Under the pieces are notes generated by a model. The model was not told the origin of the DNA. It saw nothing but the letters and a program-made list of their open reading frames with translations, and ran no database searches. From Bordetella ansorpii (lineage in GTDB: Bacteria; Pseudomonadota; Gammaproteobacteria; Burkholderiales; Burkholderiaceae_B), in contig NZ_FKBS01000014.1 of NCBI RefSeq assembly GCF_900078315.1, positions 184,802-248,801 on the forward strand: a DNA stretch of 64,000 nt, read 5' to 3'. Each line of letters begins with the position of its first letter. The first letter of the stretch is position 1. This document shows positions 26,610 to 35,779 of the stretch, one piece after another. Both the position numbers and the translations under genes were made by a program.

Positions 26610-27775
26610 AACAGCAGATCGTCGTTTGCGGTGCGGGCATCGTCGGGCTGGCCAGCGCGCTGGCCCTGGCGCGCCGCGGCCAGCGCGTGGCCGTCCTGGC
26701 GCCGCGCAGCGAGGTCGCGCCGGCCCAGGCCGACACCTATCATCCGCGGGTCTACGCCATCTCGCCCGCCAGCCGCCGCTTCCTGGGCGAACTGGGCGTA
26801 TGGGATTCGCTGCCCTCCGGACGCATCGCGCCCGTGCAGGCCATGGACATTCATGGCGACGGCGATGGCCGCGTCACCCTCAACGCCTGGCAGGCCGCGC
26901 AGGACTGCCTGGCCTGGATCGTCGAATCCGGCGAGATCGAGCGCGTGCTGATCCAGGCCGTGCGCGTCTTCGGCATTCCCTGGCTGGACGACCGCTGTGT
27001 CGGCTGGCGCGACGGACGCATCGAAACCGCTGCTGGTGAACATCTGCAGGCCGAACTGTTCGTGGGGGCCGATGGCGCCAACTCGCCGCTGCGCCAGGCT
27101 GCCGGCCTGCGTCATCAGGCGCGGCCCTATGGCGACACGGGCCTGGTGGTCCACCTGGATGCCGAACTGCCGCATCAGGGTACGGCCTTCCAGTGGTTCC
27201 GCGACGACGGCGTGCTGGCGCTGCTGCCCTTGCCCGATACCGCCGATGGCGCGCAGGTCTCGATGGTGTGGTCCATCCGCGGTGAACGCGCCGAGGCCTT
27301 GCTGGCCATGCCGCGCCAGGAACAGGCCGCCGAACTCGAACGCCTGCTGGCCGAGGCGTCGCAGGGCCGATTGGGCCGGCTGCGCGTGCGTGGCGCGCTG
27401 CACGGCTTCCCGTTGACCTTGGAACAGGCCCAGATGACCGGCCCGGGCATCGCCCTGGCCGGCGATGCCGCGCACCGGGTGCATCCCCTGGCTGGCCAGG
27501 GCCTGAACCTGGGCCTGGGCGACGTCGAGGCGCTGGCCCGGGCCGTGGGCAGCCGCGAGGCGTTCCGTTCCGCCGGCGACCCGCGCGTGCTGCAGCGCTA
27601 CCAGCGCGCCCGTGCCGAACCCGTCCTGGCGATGCGCGTGGCCACCGATGGCCTGCATCGCCTGTTCGGCGCGCGCAACGCGCCGCTGGCCTGGCTGCGC
27701 AATGCCGGCATGCAGGCGGTCGACGCCCTGCCTTTCATCAAACGCCAACTCATCGAGGGGGCTTCGCGCAACTGA
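26606..27775 (+). CDS. UbiH/UbiF-type FAD-dependent ubiquinone-biosynthesis hydroxylase
   Basis: A 389-residue flavoprotein hydroxylase. The N-terminal dinucleotide fold is IVVCGAGIVGLASALALARRG, the mid DG-type motif is FVGADGANSPLRQAAGL, and the third FAD motif is LAGDAAHRVHPLAGQGLNLGLGDVEAL, the UbiH/COQ6 signature. It probably hydroxylates the ubiquinone ring. The ATG at 26606 overlaps the mltA stop by 4 bp (ATGA). Which ring position it acts on is unclear. Confidence 0.9.
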   Translation: MKQQIVVCGAGIVGLASALALARRGQRVAVLAPRSEVAPAQADTYHPRVYAISPASRRFLGELGVWDSLPSGRIAPVQAMDIHGDGDGRVTLNAWQAAQDCLAWIVESGEIERVLIQAVRVFGIPWLDDRCVGWRDGRIETAAGEHLQAELFVGADGANSPLRQAAGLRHQARPYGDTGLVVHLDAELPHQGTAFQWFRDDGVLALLPLPDTADGAQVSMVWSIRGERAEALLAMPRQEQAAELERLLAEASQGRLGRLRVRGALHGFPLTLEQAQMTGPGIALAGDAAHRVHPLAGQGLNLGLGDVEALARAVGSREAFRSAGDPRVLQRYQRARAEPVLAMRVATDGLHRLFGARNAPLAWLRNAGMQAVDALPFIKRQLIEGASRN

Positions 27776-27802
27776 GCGTGCGCCTTGGCACCAGGAGTCA
27801 TC

Positions 27803-28594
27803 ATGAAGTTTCGCATTGCAGTCAGCGCGGCGGCCTCGTTGTGCGCCTTGTTCCTGGCCGGGACCGTCCAGGCCCAGTCGGGTAAAAGCACTTCCACCAG
27901 CGGCGCGGACAAGTCCGCCGCGGGCGCCACGTCCACCCGCACGCCGGCGCCCGATCCTGTCGCCGAAGGCGTGCGCAAGCGCTTCGCCGATCGCTTCCCG
28001 GGAATGGACGTGACGGCCGTGCAGCGCACCCCCTATGGCCTGTTCGAAGTGCAGCTGGGCATGGAACTGGTCTACACCGACGAGGACGTGCGCTGGGTCA
28101 TGCAGGGCACGCTGGTCGATGCCATGACCCGCCGCAACGTCACCGCCGAGCGCCAGGAGAAACTGGGCGAAGTGCCGCTGGCCGAGCTGCCGCTGGACCT
28201 GGCCGTCAAGCAGGTGCGGGGCAACGGCAAGCGCCGCGTGGCCATCTTCGAGGATCCGAACTGCGGCTATTGCAAGCAATTGCACAAGACGCTCGAGACT
28301 CTGGACGACGTCACCATCTACACCTTCCTCTATCCCATCCTGGCGCCCGACTCGTCGGTCAAGTCGCGCGACATCTGGTGTTCGTCCGATCCCGCCCGCG
28401 CCTGGAACGACTGGATGATCCGTGGCAAAACGCCCGCTTCCAAGTCGTGCGACACGCCCACCGAGCAGGTGCTGGCGCTGGGCAAGCGCCTGATGGTGCG
28501 CGGCACGCCCACGATGTTCTTCGACGACGGCTCGCGCGTCAGCGGCGCGATGCCTCTGGACCAGTTTCAGGCGCGATTGGACGGGAAAAGATAA
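27803..28594 (+). CDS. dsbC: Thiol:disulfide isomerase DsbC-like
   Basis: A 263-residue periplasmic disulfide isomerase. The signal peptide ends near TVQAQ. A low-complexity Ser/Thr/Ala/Gly linker of about 30 residues follows, then the dimerisation domain (VRKRFADRFPGMDVTAVQRTPYG), then the thioredoxin domain with active site NCGYCKQL near residue 155 and the cis-Pro in GTPTMFF. The ATG at 27803 follows CCAGGAG. It reshuffles wrong disulfides in exported proteins with DsbD as reductant. The linker is longer than in E. coli DsbC. Confidence 0.93.
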   Translation: MKFRIAVSAAASLCALFLAGTVQAQSGKSTSTSGADKSAAGATSTRTPAPDPVAEGVRKRFADRFPGMDVTAVQRTPYGLFEVQLGMELVYTDEDVRWVMQGTLVDAMTRRNVTAERQEKLGEVPLAELPLDLAVKQVRGNGKRRVAIFEDPNCGYCKQLHKTLETLDDVTIYTFLYPILAPDSSVKSRDIWCSSDPARAWNDWMIRGKTPASKSCDTPTEQVLALGKRLMVRGTPTMFFDDGSRVSGAMPLDQFQARLDGKR

Positions 28595-28640
28595 CGCCCG
28601 CCGCCTTTCCCAGCGATCACGATAAAACGGAGACAACCTC

Positions 28641-29606
28641 ATGCAGATCGCCATTCTCGACGACTATCACGGCGTGGCTGAACGCTATGCCGACTGGAGC
28701 AGGCTGGGCCCGCAGGCCCGGGTGAAGACGTTCCGCGATCCGCTGCCCGCCGGGCCGGCGCGCGCGGCGGCGCTGCAGGATTTCGACGTGATCGTGGCGA
28801 TGCGCGAGCGCATGCCGTTCCCCGCCGAACTGATCGATGCGCTGCCCAAGCTGCGCCTGTTGATCACCACCGGCATGCGCAACAACGCCATCGATGCCGA
28901 GGCCTGCACGCGCCGTGGCATCACGCTGTGCGGCGCGCCCGGCAGCGCCGATGGCAACAACGCCACGGCCGAGCTGGCCTGGTCGTTGATCCTGGCGCTG
29001 TTCAAGCACATTCCCCAAGAGCACGACAACATGCGCCGCGGCCTGTGGCAGACCGGCATGCCGCTGCTGCTGGCGGGCCGCCGCCTGGGGGTGGTGGGGC
29101 TGGGCAAACTGGGCGCCGGCGTGGCCAGGGTCGGCCTGGCCTTCGGCATGGATGTGGTGGCCTGGAGTCCCAACCTGACCGACGAGCGCGCGGCTGAAAT
29201 CGGCGTCAAGCGTGTGGACAAGCGCGAACTGTTTTCCACGTCCGACGTGGTCAGCCTGCACGTGGTGCTCAGCGCGCGTTCGCGGCATACGGTCGATGCC
29301 GAGATGCTGGCCGCGATGAAGCCCTCGGCATTCCTGGTGAACACCTCGCGCTCGGGCCTGGTCGACCACGAGGCGCTGCTGGATGCGTTGCGCAAGAGGC
29401 GCCTGGCGGGGGCGGGGCTGGACGTGTTCGAGACCGAACCCCTGCCGCCCACCGACCCGCTGCGTTCGCTGGACAACGTGGTGCTGACGCCGCACCTGGG
29501 CTACGTCAGCCAGCCGAACTTCGAGGCGTTCTACCGCAGCGCTGTCGAAGCCGTGGCGGCCTGGGCGGCCGGCAGCCCGGTGCGGGTGCTGAATCCCGCG
29601 GCCTGA
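28641..29606 (+). CDS. D-2-hydroxyacid dehydrogenase family protein
   Basis: A 321-residue NAD-dependent D-isomer 2-hydroxyacid dehydrogenase. The cofactor loop is GLGKLGAGVARVGLAFGMDV near residue 150; catalytic elements are the NTSRSGLVDHEALLDAL Arg region, the Glu of DVFETEPLP and the His of LTPHLGY. It would reduce a 2-oxoacid or oxidise a D-2-hydroxyacid; substrate unknown. Convergent with ttcA, with the two genes abutting at 29606/29607. Confidence 0.92.
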   Translation: MQIAILDDYHGVAERYADWSRLGPQARVKTFRDPLPAGPARAAALQDFDVIVAMRERMPFPAELIDALPKLRLLITTGMRNNAIDAEACTRRGITLCGAPGSADGNNATAELAWSLILALFKHIPQEHDNMRRGLWQTGMPLLLAGRRLGVVGLGKLGAGVARVGLAFGMDVVAWSPNLTDERAAEIGVKRVDKRELFSTSDVVSLHVVLSARSRHTVDAEMLAAMKPSAFLVNTSRSGLVDHEALLDALRKRRLAGAGLDVFETEPLPPTDPLRSLDNVVLTPHLGYVSQPNFEAFYRSAVEAVAAWAAGSPVRVLNPAA

Positions 29607-30587
29607 TCAGCGGAACACGATGCGCTGTTCCTTCAGCGCATCCGCCGGCTCGGCACAGGGTTCGGCCGAGGCGTCTTCCGGATCGACGTGGTCGAAGGCC
29701 GTGTCGCCATCGGCGTCCGGCGTACCCGTGGGTTTCAGGCCCACGAAATCGAACAGATCCAGATCCATCAGGTGCGAAGGCACCACGCGCGACAGGGCGT
29801 TGAACACGTTCCATGAGCGGTTGGGATGCTTGCGGTCCCACTCCTGCACCATGCGGGTCACTTCCTTGCGCTTCAGGTTCTCCTGCGAGCCGCACAGGTT
29901 GCACGGGATGATGGGGAACTGCTTGAGCTGCGCGTAGGCGATCAGGTCGCGCTCGGGCACGTAGGCCAGGGGGCGGATGACGGTGTGGCGGCCGTCGTCG
30001 GACACCAGCTTGGGCGGCATGCCCTTCAACTTGCCGCCGTAGAACAGGTTCAGGAAGAACGTGCCCAGGATGTCGTCGCGGTGATGGCCCAGCGCGATCT
30101 TGGTCGCGCCCAGTTCATCGGCCACGCGGTACAGGATGCCGCGCCGCAGCCGCGAGCACAGCGAGCACATGGTCTTGCCTTCCTCGATCACGCGCGTGAC
30201 GATCGAGTACGTGTCCTGCGTCTCGATGTGGAAGGGCACACCCAGATTGGTCAGGTAGTTGGGCAGGATCTCGGGCGGGAAGCCCGGTTGCTTCTGGTCC
30301 AGGTTGACCGCGATCAGCTCGAACGGAAACGGCGCGCGTTTCTGCAGCGTCATCAGGATGTCGAGCATCGCGTACGAATCCTTGCCGCCCGACAGGCAGA
30401 CCATGATGCGGTCGCCCGCTTCGATCATGTTGTAGTCGGACAGGGCGCGGGTGGTCTCGCGCGCCAGGCGCTTGGTCAGCTTGTTGCCTTCGTGGCGGGC
30501 GCGGTCTTCGGCAGGCGAGCGCACGCGCTCGGGCTTCTGGACGTCCGCGGCGGCGGCTTGTTCGGGGAGGGCTTCGATGGCGTTCAT
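29607..30587 (-). CDS. ttcA: tRNA 2-thiocytidine(32) synthetase
   Basis: A 326-residue PP-loop enzyme. The ATP-binding PP-loop is [12 protein letters not shown] near residue 65. Two cysteine pairs, [11 protein letters not shown] near residue 137 and [13 protein letters not shown] near residue 227, match the Fe-S cluster ligands of TtcA. It thiolates C32 in certain tRNAs. The C-terminal 45 residues are acidic and variable. Together with folB it reads toward lower coordinates. Confidence 0.95.
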   Translation of the reverse strand: MNAIEALPEQAAAADVQKPERVRSPAEDRARHEGNKLTKRLARETTRALSDYNMIEAGDRIMVCLSGGKDSYAMLDILMTLQKRAPFPFELIAVNLDQKQPGFPPEILPNYLTNLGVPFHIETQDTYSIVTRVIEEGKTMCSLCSRLRRGILYRVADELGATKIALGHHRDDILGTFFLNLFYGGKLKGMPPKLVSDDGRHTVIRPLAYVPERDLIAYAQLKQFPIIPCNLCGSQENLKRKEVTRMVQEWDRKHPNRSWNVFNALSRVVPSHLMDLDLFDFVGLKPTGTPDADGDTAFDHVDPEDASAEPCAEPADALKEQRIVFR

Positions 30588-30599
30588 GGCAATGAGGCG

Positions 30600-30959
30600 C
30601 TAGCGGCTGGTCTGGATCTCGACGCCCACGGCGTCGCAGTCCGAGAAAGCCATGGGCTTGCTGATGCGCAGCCGCAGCGAGCGGATGTCGGGAAAATCGG
30701 CCAGCAGTCGCTCGGCCACTTGTTCGGTCAGGGTTTCGATCAGGTTGACGTGCGCCTGCGTGCATTCCTGCACGATGGCGTCGCGCAGGCTGCGGTAGTC
30801 GAGCACGCTGTGGATGTCGTGGTCGTCAACGTCGCGGCGGATGTCGACGTCGAACTCCGCGTCGATGTGCAGCGGCTGGGTGGCACGGCGCTCGTGTTCG
30901 AGAATGCCGATGCGGGCATCCAGCGCAAGCCGGGAGATGATGATGCGGCGTGTCGCCAT
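30600..30959 (-). CDS. folB: Dihydroneopterin aldolase
   Basis: A 119-residue FolB/FolX-fold enzyme of folate synthesis. Visible features are the start ISRLALDARIGILEHERRATQPLHID, with the catalytic Glu in HERRATQPL, VLDYRSLRDAIVQEC and the C-terminal RLRISKPMAFSDCDAVGVEI. The ATG at 30959 gives the usual length; a longer frame upstream is out of character. It lies 12 bp before ttcA. Confidence 0.92.
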   Translation of the reverse strand: MATRRIIISRLALDARIGILEHERRATQPLHIDAEFDVDIRRDVDDHDIHSVLDYRSLRDAIVQECTQAHVNLIETLTEQVAERLLADFPDIRSLRLRISKPMAFSDCDAVGVEIQTSR

Positions 30960-31182
30960 GATCGCAAAAACCTGTGGGGGGAAGCCCGCATTGTAAGGGG
31001 ACGGGCAGCCGGGCGCGGCCGTCCGGCCCAGGGGCGGCGGCGCCACGGTGTGGGCGGGCTGCAACGTTCGGGCCCGCGGCCGTGGCTGACTACAATCGGG
31101 GCAAGCTGGCCGGAGCGCGCGGGCGCGTGCCGTCCAGCCGGCCCGTGGACCGGGCCGCTTTCAGCTTTCAGGAAAACACAGG

Positions 31183-32100
31183 ATGCAGCAGGTATACGAC
31201 GCGGTCATCGTGGGTGCAGGCCCGGCGGGCGCCTCGTGCGCGATCTGGCTGGCGCGGCTGGGCCTGTCGCCCGTGCTGGTCGAGGCCTCGGACCGCCTGG
31301 GCGGCCTGGGCAACGACAATCCCTTCCGCGATGACTGGATCGCGGTCCTGCCCGGCCAGACCGGCCAGCAGGGCGCGGCCAACGTCGCGCGCAGCGTGCA
31401 AGAGGCCGGCGTGCCGGTGCGCCTGCGCGCGCCGGCGCTGCAGGCGCGGCCCGTCAAGGGCGGTATCGAGGTCGCGCTGGGCGGCCAGGCCCAGGGTCAA
31501 CTGCTGCGCGGCCGTGCCCTGGTCATCGCCTCCGGCGTGCGTGCCCGTGGCCTGCCGGGTCATCCGTTCGGGGCCGCGTGGCCGGGTGTGCTGGTCGGCC
31601 CCGGTTCGCCCATCGTGGCCCAGGACTACACCGGATTGAAGGTGGCGGTGCTGGGCGGCGGCGACAATGCCTACGAGAATTTCGTCTACGTGCGCAATCG
31701 CAGCGCGGGCGACGTGCATCTTTATGCCCGTACCGTGCGTGCCCAGCAGCAATGGGTGACGCGCGCCGGCCGCGATAACGTGCACGTTGGCGCGTACGAG
31801 GTCGACCCCGCCGCGCGCACCGTCGGTGGGCGGCGGTACGACCTGATCCTGGTTTTCTACGGCTGGGAGCCCCAGGCCGCTTTTGCCGATGGTCTGCGTC
31901 TGGCGCGCAGCGAGCGCGGCTACATCCAGACCGACTTCGCCACGGCCCAGACCAGCCTGCCGGACATCTATGCGATTGGCGAAGTGGCCAACCGCATGCA
32001 TCCCTGCGTGGTCACCGCGATGGCCGACGGGGTGGTGGCGGCCAAGGACATCCAGCGCCGCTGGGAACGTGTGCCGCAGAGACGCGAAAGCGTCACTTAG
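31183..32100 (+). CDS. NAD(P)/FAD-dependent oxidoreductase, thioredoxin-reductase-like without the CxxC
   Basis: A 305-residue two-dinucleotide-domain flavoprotein. FAD motif: IVGAGPAGASCAIWLARLGL at residues 9-28. NADPH motif: VAVLGGGDNAYENFVYVRNR near residue 160. The terminal FAD motif TSLPDIYAIGEVANRMHPCV matches the thioredoxin-reductase/ferredoxin-NADP reductase superfamily. The redox-active CxxC of thioredoxin reductase is absent, so it more likely passes electrons to a ferredoxin, flavodoxin or quinone-like partner. It stands alone; a short TTCCAGG hairpin follows the stop. Confidence 0.85.
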   Translation: MQQVYDAVIVGAGPAGASCAIWLARLGLSPVLVEASDRLGGLGNDNPFRDDWIAVLPGQTGQQGAANVARSVQEAGVPVRLRAPALQARPVKGGIEVALGGQAQGQLLRGRALVIASGVRARGLPGHPFGAAWPGVLVGPGSPIVAQDYTGLKVAVLGGGDNAYENFVYVRNRSAGDVHLYARTVRAQQQWVTRAGRDNVHVGAYEVDPAARTVGGRRYDLILVFYGWEPQAAFADGLRLARSERGYIQTDFATAQTSLPDIYAIGEVANRMHPCVVTAMADGVVAAKDIQRRWERVPQRRESVT

Positions 32101-32108
32101 TGCCTGTG

Positions 32109-32129
32109 TTCCAGGCTGTGTGCCTGGAA
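32109..32129 (+). terminator. Hairpin after the FAD oxidoreductase gene
   Basis: TTCCAGG at 32109 pairs with CCTGGAA at 32123 around a 7-nt loop, and TACTGCGCCTTTTG follows. A weak terminator or mRNA 3' end. Confidence 0.5.
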
Positions 32130-32165
32130 TACTGCGCCTTTTGCTCAGGAATCGAGGGCATAGGC

Positions 32166-32706
32166 GTGAGGTACTTCAAGCCGCTTCAGATTTGCGGGCA
32201 GGTCATCAGCCTGGAGCATCTGGAGCCATTCACTTTTTCGTTCTACAGCTTGCGTGCGCAGCGCGAGCTGCGTGTGCACGTCACACATCAACCACTGCTT
32301 CACTCGCAAGAAAGAAGAGGGTGAATGCCCCGAAGGCTCTTGGGTGCTTCCTGATCGAGCCGGCCGATCCAGGGTGTTCTGCCGGGTTCGCTATGGATTG
32401 TCTCGGCAGTTGCCTGCCGTGATGGCCAGCTTGAACGACGCAAGGGCGAAAGTATGGGAGACCGCACATGAACGGAATTGGTGCCATGTCTTGCGGATCG
32501 ACGACCCGGCAGGTCCGTACTATGTTTTCTTTGAAGTCAGGCGGGCTGGCAGTGCCGCACGAGGCAGGCAGGAACTGAACCTGATCGTAGAAAGCGCTTA
32601 TCCACAGGATGCCGCCAAGCCCACCCCCGCACTTAGAGGCAGCATGGCTTTCCAGTTGCTTTGCGGAAAGGTATACCTTGGAGATAAGACGAATACCCGT
32701 CGCTGA
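32166..32706 (+). pseudogene. Frameshifted gene of a hypothetical accessory protein
   Basis: Two overlapping frames read as one protein of about 179 residues. The first (from GTG 32166) gives VRYFKPLQICGQVISLEHLE and FSFYSLRAQRELRVHV. A +1 shift between about 32275 and 32300 then continues as NHCFTRKKEEG, SWVLPDRAGRSRVFCRVRYG, RIDDPAGPYYVFFEVRRAG, LIVESAYP and FQLLCGKVYLGDKTNTRR to the stop at 32706. The pattern is that of a compact family I associate with mobile or accessory DNA but cannot name with certainty. GC content is clearly below the neighbours, suggesting acquisition. A perfect terminator follows directly. It could be a pseudogene, a sequencing error, or a programmed shift. Confidence 0.65.
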
Positions 32707-32714
32707 TAAAGCAG

Positions 32715-32740
32715 AAGGCGCTGAATATTCAGCGCCTTTT
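32715..32740 (+). terminator. Strong terminator after the frameshifted gene
   Basis: A perfect 24-bp palindrome starting AAGGCGCTGAAT and ending ATTCAGCGCCTT is followed by TTTT. It begins 9 bp after the stop of the frameshifted gene and could act in both directions. From here to 32896 no gene is seen; an imperfect CTTGA/TCAAG repeat lies near 32864-32882. Confidence 0.85.
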
Positions 32741-32896
32741 GGGTACACGTCAAAACCGATCCGGACACCATTTGCAATCTGCCTTGCGCAGATACAGTTT
32801 TCACTGCTGGGGAGCGCTCTATCTCATCCGGTCAGTCGCTCCGACGGCAAAACTTTAATGGACTTGAATTTTCAGGTCAAGCCGACCCGGGCGAAT

Positions 32897-34678
32897 CTAT
32901 CCCGCGTTCTGGCTCTCTGCGCTCACCACGCAATCCAGCGCGGCGGGCGCCGCCAGCCGCACGGTGTAGGCGCGCAGCTCGTCGCGGCGGAAGACGTGCA
33001 CGCGCACGCGTTCGCCCGGCTGGTACTGCGACAGCAGCGTATCCAGTCCCGACGGCGCCTCGACGCGCAACCCGTCCACCGCCACCAGCACGTCGCCGGC
33101 CGACAGGCCCGCGCGATGCGCCGCGCCGCCTTCCAGCACGGTGGCCAGCACCAGGTTGTCGCCCTGCTTGCGCGTGCGCACGTCCAGGCCCGGGATGGCC
33201 GCGGCGGCCTTCCATTGCACGCTGATGCCATGCGGCGCCAGCAGTTCGGCCAGCGGCACTTCCGCCGTGCCGTAGGCATGGCGCGCCACGAAGCGGCGCA
33301 CGTCCACGCCGGTGGCCTCGCGCACCAGCGCCGGGAAGGCGTCCTCGTCCAGGCCCTGGGGCTTGCCACGATAGAAGTCGCGGCCGTAGCGCTGCCACAG
33401 CAGCCGCATCACGTCGTCCAGCGAGTACGCGCCGTGGCTGTCGCGGCGGATGACCAGGTCCAGGCCCAGCGCCACCAGCGCGCCCTTGGTGTAGTAGCTG
33501 ATCAGCGCGTTGGGCGAGTTCTCGTCCTGCTTGTAATAGCGCGTCCAGGCATCGAACGAACTCTCGGCCACCGACTGCTTGTGGCGGCCCGGCGTGCGCG
33601 CCACGCCGGTGACGGTCTTGCCCAGCAGGCGCAGATAGTCGGCTTGTGTGATGACGCCCGCGCGTAGCAACTGCAGGTCGTCGTAGTACGAGGTGAAGCC
33701 CTCGAAGATCCACAGCAGCCGGGTCAGGTTGGGCTGATCCAGCCGGTAGGGCGCGAAGGCGGCCGGCTTGATGCGCTTGACGTTCCAGGTGTGGAAGTAT
33801 TCGTGGCTGACCAGGCCCAGGAAGGTGCGGTAGCCCTCGCCCTGGCCCTGTTGGCCCACCACGGGCAGATCCTTGCGCGAGGCCATCAGCGCGGTGCTGG
33901 CGCGATGTTCCAGGCCGCCGTAGCCATCGCCCGTGACCATCGTCATGAATACATAGCGGTCGCTGCTGTCCAGGAACGGCGCACGTTTGGTGCGCGGTTC
34001 GAAGAAGGCGATCTGCGTTTCGCAGATGCGGCGCACGTCGTCGACGATGCGCGCCATGTCCAGGCGTGGCGCCTCGCCGGTGAACACCAGTTCGTGCTCG
34101 GCGCCGTGCGCGGTGAAGCGCGCCACCTGCGGGGTGCCCATCTCGACCGGATGATCGATCAGCGCGTCGTAGCCGGGCGCGCGATACAGGCCGAAGCCGT
34201 GGCGGCGGGCGGCGCCCGTCACCCCGCGCGCCTCGGGCAGGCTGGTGTAGACCTTCCAGCCGTCGATGCCGCGCGGCGGCTGCAGGTCGACCAGGCAGGG
34301 TTCGGCCTCCTGGCCCTGCACGCGCAGGAACACGCTGGTGCCGTTGAAGAAGGCGTGGCTTTCGTCCAGGTGCGCGCCGCGCACGGACAGATCCCAGGCG
34401 TAGACGGTGTATTCGACGTGCAGCGGGCCGTCGCACGGCGCGGCCCGCCAGGTGTGGTTGTCGAGCTTGTCGATGGCGACCGGGCGGTTGTCCGCGCGGG
34501 CCGTCAGGGTTTCGATCTGGCGCGAGAAATCGCGGATCAGGTAGCTGCCGGGAATCCAGGCGGGCAGGGCCAGGCATTGGCCGTGCGGATCGGGGCGGGT
34601 GACCGTCAGCGATACGCGATAGCGGTGGCCGGTGGGATCATACGGCTGCAGGCGGTAAATTATGGGTGCGTCGTTCAT
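32897..34678 (-). CDS. M61 family (glycyl aminopeptidase-like) peptidase with PDZ domain
   Basis: A 593-residue metallopeptidase. The N-terminal beta-domain starts [21 protein letters not shown] and contains [13 protein letters not shown]. The zinc site HEYFHTW is near residue 283. A C-terminal PDZ domain spans about residues 490-570 ([26 protein letters not shown]). No signal peptide is obvious. Family knowledge: M61 peptidases release N-terminal glycine or alanine. It diverges from the crotonase at 34717 with only 38 bp between the starts. Confidence 0.93.
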   Translation of the reverse strand: MNDAPIIYRLQPYDPTGHRYRVSLTVTRPDPHGQCLALPAWIPGSYLIRDFSRQIETLTARADNRPVAIDKLDNHTWRAAPCDGPLHVEYTVYAWDLSVRGAHLDESHAFFNGTSVFLRVQGQEAEPCLVDLQPPRGIDGWKVYTSLPEARGVTGAARRHGFGLYRAPGYDALIDHPVEMGTPQVARFTAHGAEHELVFTGEAPRLDMARIVDDVRRICETQIAFFEPRTKRAPFLDSSDRYVFMTMVTGDGYGGLEHRASTALMASRKDLPVVGQQGQGEGYRTFLGLVSHEYFHTWNVKRIKPAAFAPYRLDQPNLTRLLWIFEGFTSYYDDLQLLRAGVITQADYLRLLGKTVTGVARTPGRHKQSVAESSFDAWTRYYKQDENSPNALISYYTKGALVALGLDLVIRRDSHGAYSLDDVMRLLWQRYGRDFYRGKPQGLDEDAFPALVREATGVDVRRFVARHAYGTAEVPLAELLAPHGISVQWKAAAAIPGLDVRTRKQGDNLVLATVLEGGAAHRAGLSAGDVLVAVDGLRVEAPSGLDTLLSQYQPGERVRVHVFRRDELRAYTVRLAAPAALDCVVSAESQNAG

Positions 34679-34716
34679 CCGCCTATCTTATTCCTATCCC
34701 CCTCTGGAGACATTCA

Positions 34717-35493
34717 ATGAGCGAATCGTTCGTGCTGGTCGAGACCCGCGGCCGGGTCGGCCTTCTCACCCTGAACCGGCCCAAGGCGCTCAACGCGCTC
34801 AACGATCAACTGATGGACGAGCTGGGGGCTGCGTTGCTGGCCTTCGATGCGGACGAGAACATCGGCGCCGTCGTCATCACGGGCAGCGAGAAGGCCTTCG
34901 CGGCCGGCGCCGACATCGGCGCCATGAAAAGCTGGACGTACATGGACGTCTACGGCAGCGACTACATCACCCGCAACTGGGAAACACTCAAGCGCGTGCG
35001 CAAGCCCGTCATCGCCGCGGTGGCCGGCTACGCCCTTGGCGGCGGCTGCGAACTGGCGATGATGTGCGACATCCTGATCGCCGCCGACAACGCCAAGTTC
35101 GGCCAGCCCGAGATCAAGCTGGGCGTCATTCCCGGCGCGGGCGGCACGCAGCGCCTGCCGCGCGCCGTGGGCAAGGCCAAGGCCATGGACATGGTGCTGA
35201 CCGCGCGCATGATGGGCGCCGAGGAAGCCGAGCGCGCCGGCCTGGTCTCTCGCATCGTGCCCGCCGACAAGCTGCTGGACGAGGCCATCGAGGCCGCGAC
35301 CGTCATCGCTTCGATGTCGCTGCCGTCCGTCATGATGGCCAAGGAATGCGTCAACCGCGCCTACGAGTCGCCGCTGAACGACGGCCTGCTGTTCGAGCGC
35401 CGCGTCTTCCACTCGCTGTTCGCCACGGAAGACCAGAAGGAAGGCATGGCCGCATTCGCGGAAAAGCGCGCGCCGACATTCAAGCATCGTTAA
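34717..35493 (+). CDS. Enoyl-CoA hydratase
   Basis: A 258-residue crotonase. Both catalytic glutamates of true hydratases are present: [11 protein letters not shown] near residue 112 and [20 protein letters not shown] near residue 132. The oxyanion-loop region is [11 protein letters not shown]. It would hydrate 2-enoyl-CoA during beta-oxidation. The ATG at 34717 follows CTGGAGACATTCA. It stands alone. Confidence 0.95.
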   Translation: MSESFVLVETRGRVGLLTLNRPKALNALNDQLMDELGAALLAFDADENIGAVVITGSEKAFAAGADIGAMKSWTYMDVYGSDYITRNWETLKRVRKPVIAAVAGYALGGGCELAMMCDILIAADNAKFGQPEIKLGVIPGAGGTQRLPRAVGKAKAMDMVLTARMMGAEEAERAGLVSRIVPADKLLDEAIEAATVIASMSLPSVMMAKECVNRAYESPLNDGLLFERRVFHSLFATEDQKEGMAAFAEKRAPTFKHR

Positions 35494-35678
35494 AAGTGGT
35501 TACATGAGGATGGGCCCGCCGGATACATTTTCCGGGGTTCCGCCTCGGGCCCGCGAGCCGCGCCGTCATTGGGCTGCGGGCCGTTTCCCGCCATGCCGGG
35601 CGAAGGGGGGCCGACCCCGATCGCGTAGCCCGTTGAAACTTTTGCGCAGTACTCTGTTGCAGCAACGCGGCCTATCCT

Positions 35679-35699
35679 GATCGGACATCATTTCCGATC
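35679..35699. promoter_or_regulatory. Inverted repeat upstream of the DUF1254 gene
   Basis: GATCGGA and TCCGATC form 7-bp arms around a 7-nt spacer, about 80 bp before the DUF1254 start. A candidate operator. The rest of the 286-bp gap (35494-35779) holds GC-rich sequence with an early partial hairpin and the AAGCAGGAG ribosome site; no gene is seen. Confidence 0.35.
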
Positions 35700-35779
35700 G
35701 AGCCGCGCCGGCAAGCCCCATCCGGGCCCTTTTCCGTCTGCGCGCGGGCTCTTCTTCCCTCAACAAGCAGGAGCCTCTC

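Noticed and set aside
26501-28654. Long minus-strand open frame (about 717 codons) opposite mltA-ubiH-dsbC
   Set aside because: It is a shadow of GC-rich coding DNA: composition is Gly/Arg/Ala/His/Gln-rich with no domain pattern, and three clear genes lie on the + strand.
32281-32748. Minus-strand frame opposite the frameshifted gene
   Set aside because: The + strand joined reading has clear family-like blocks and a terminator; the minus frame has no such features.
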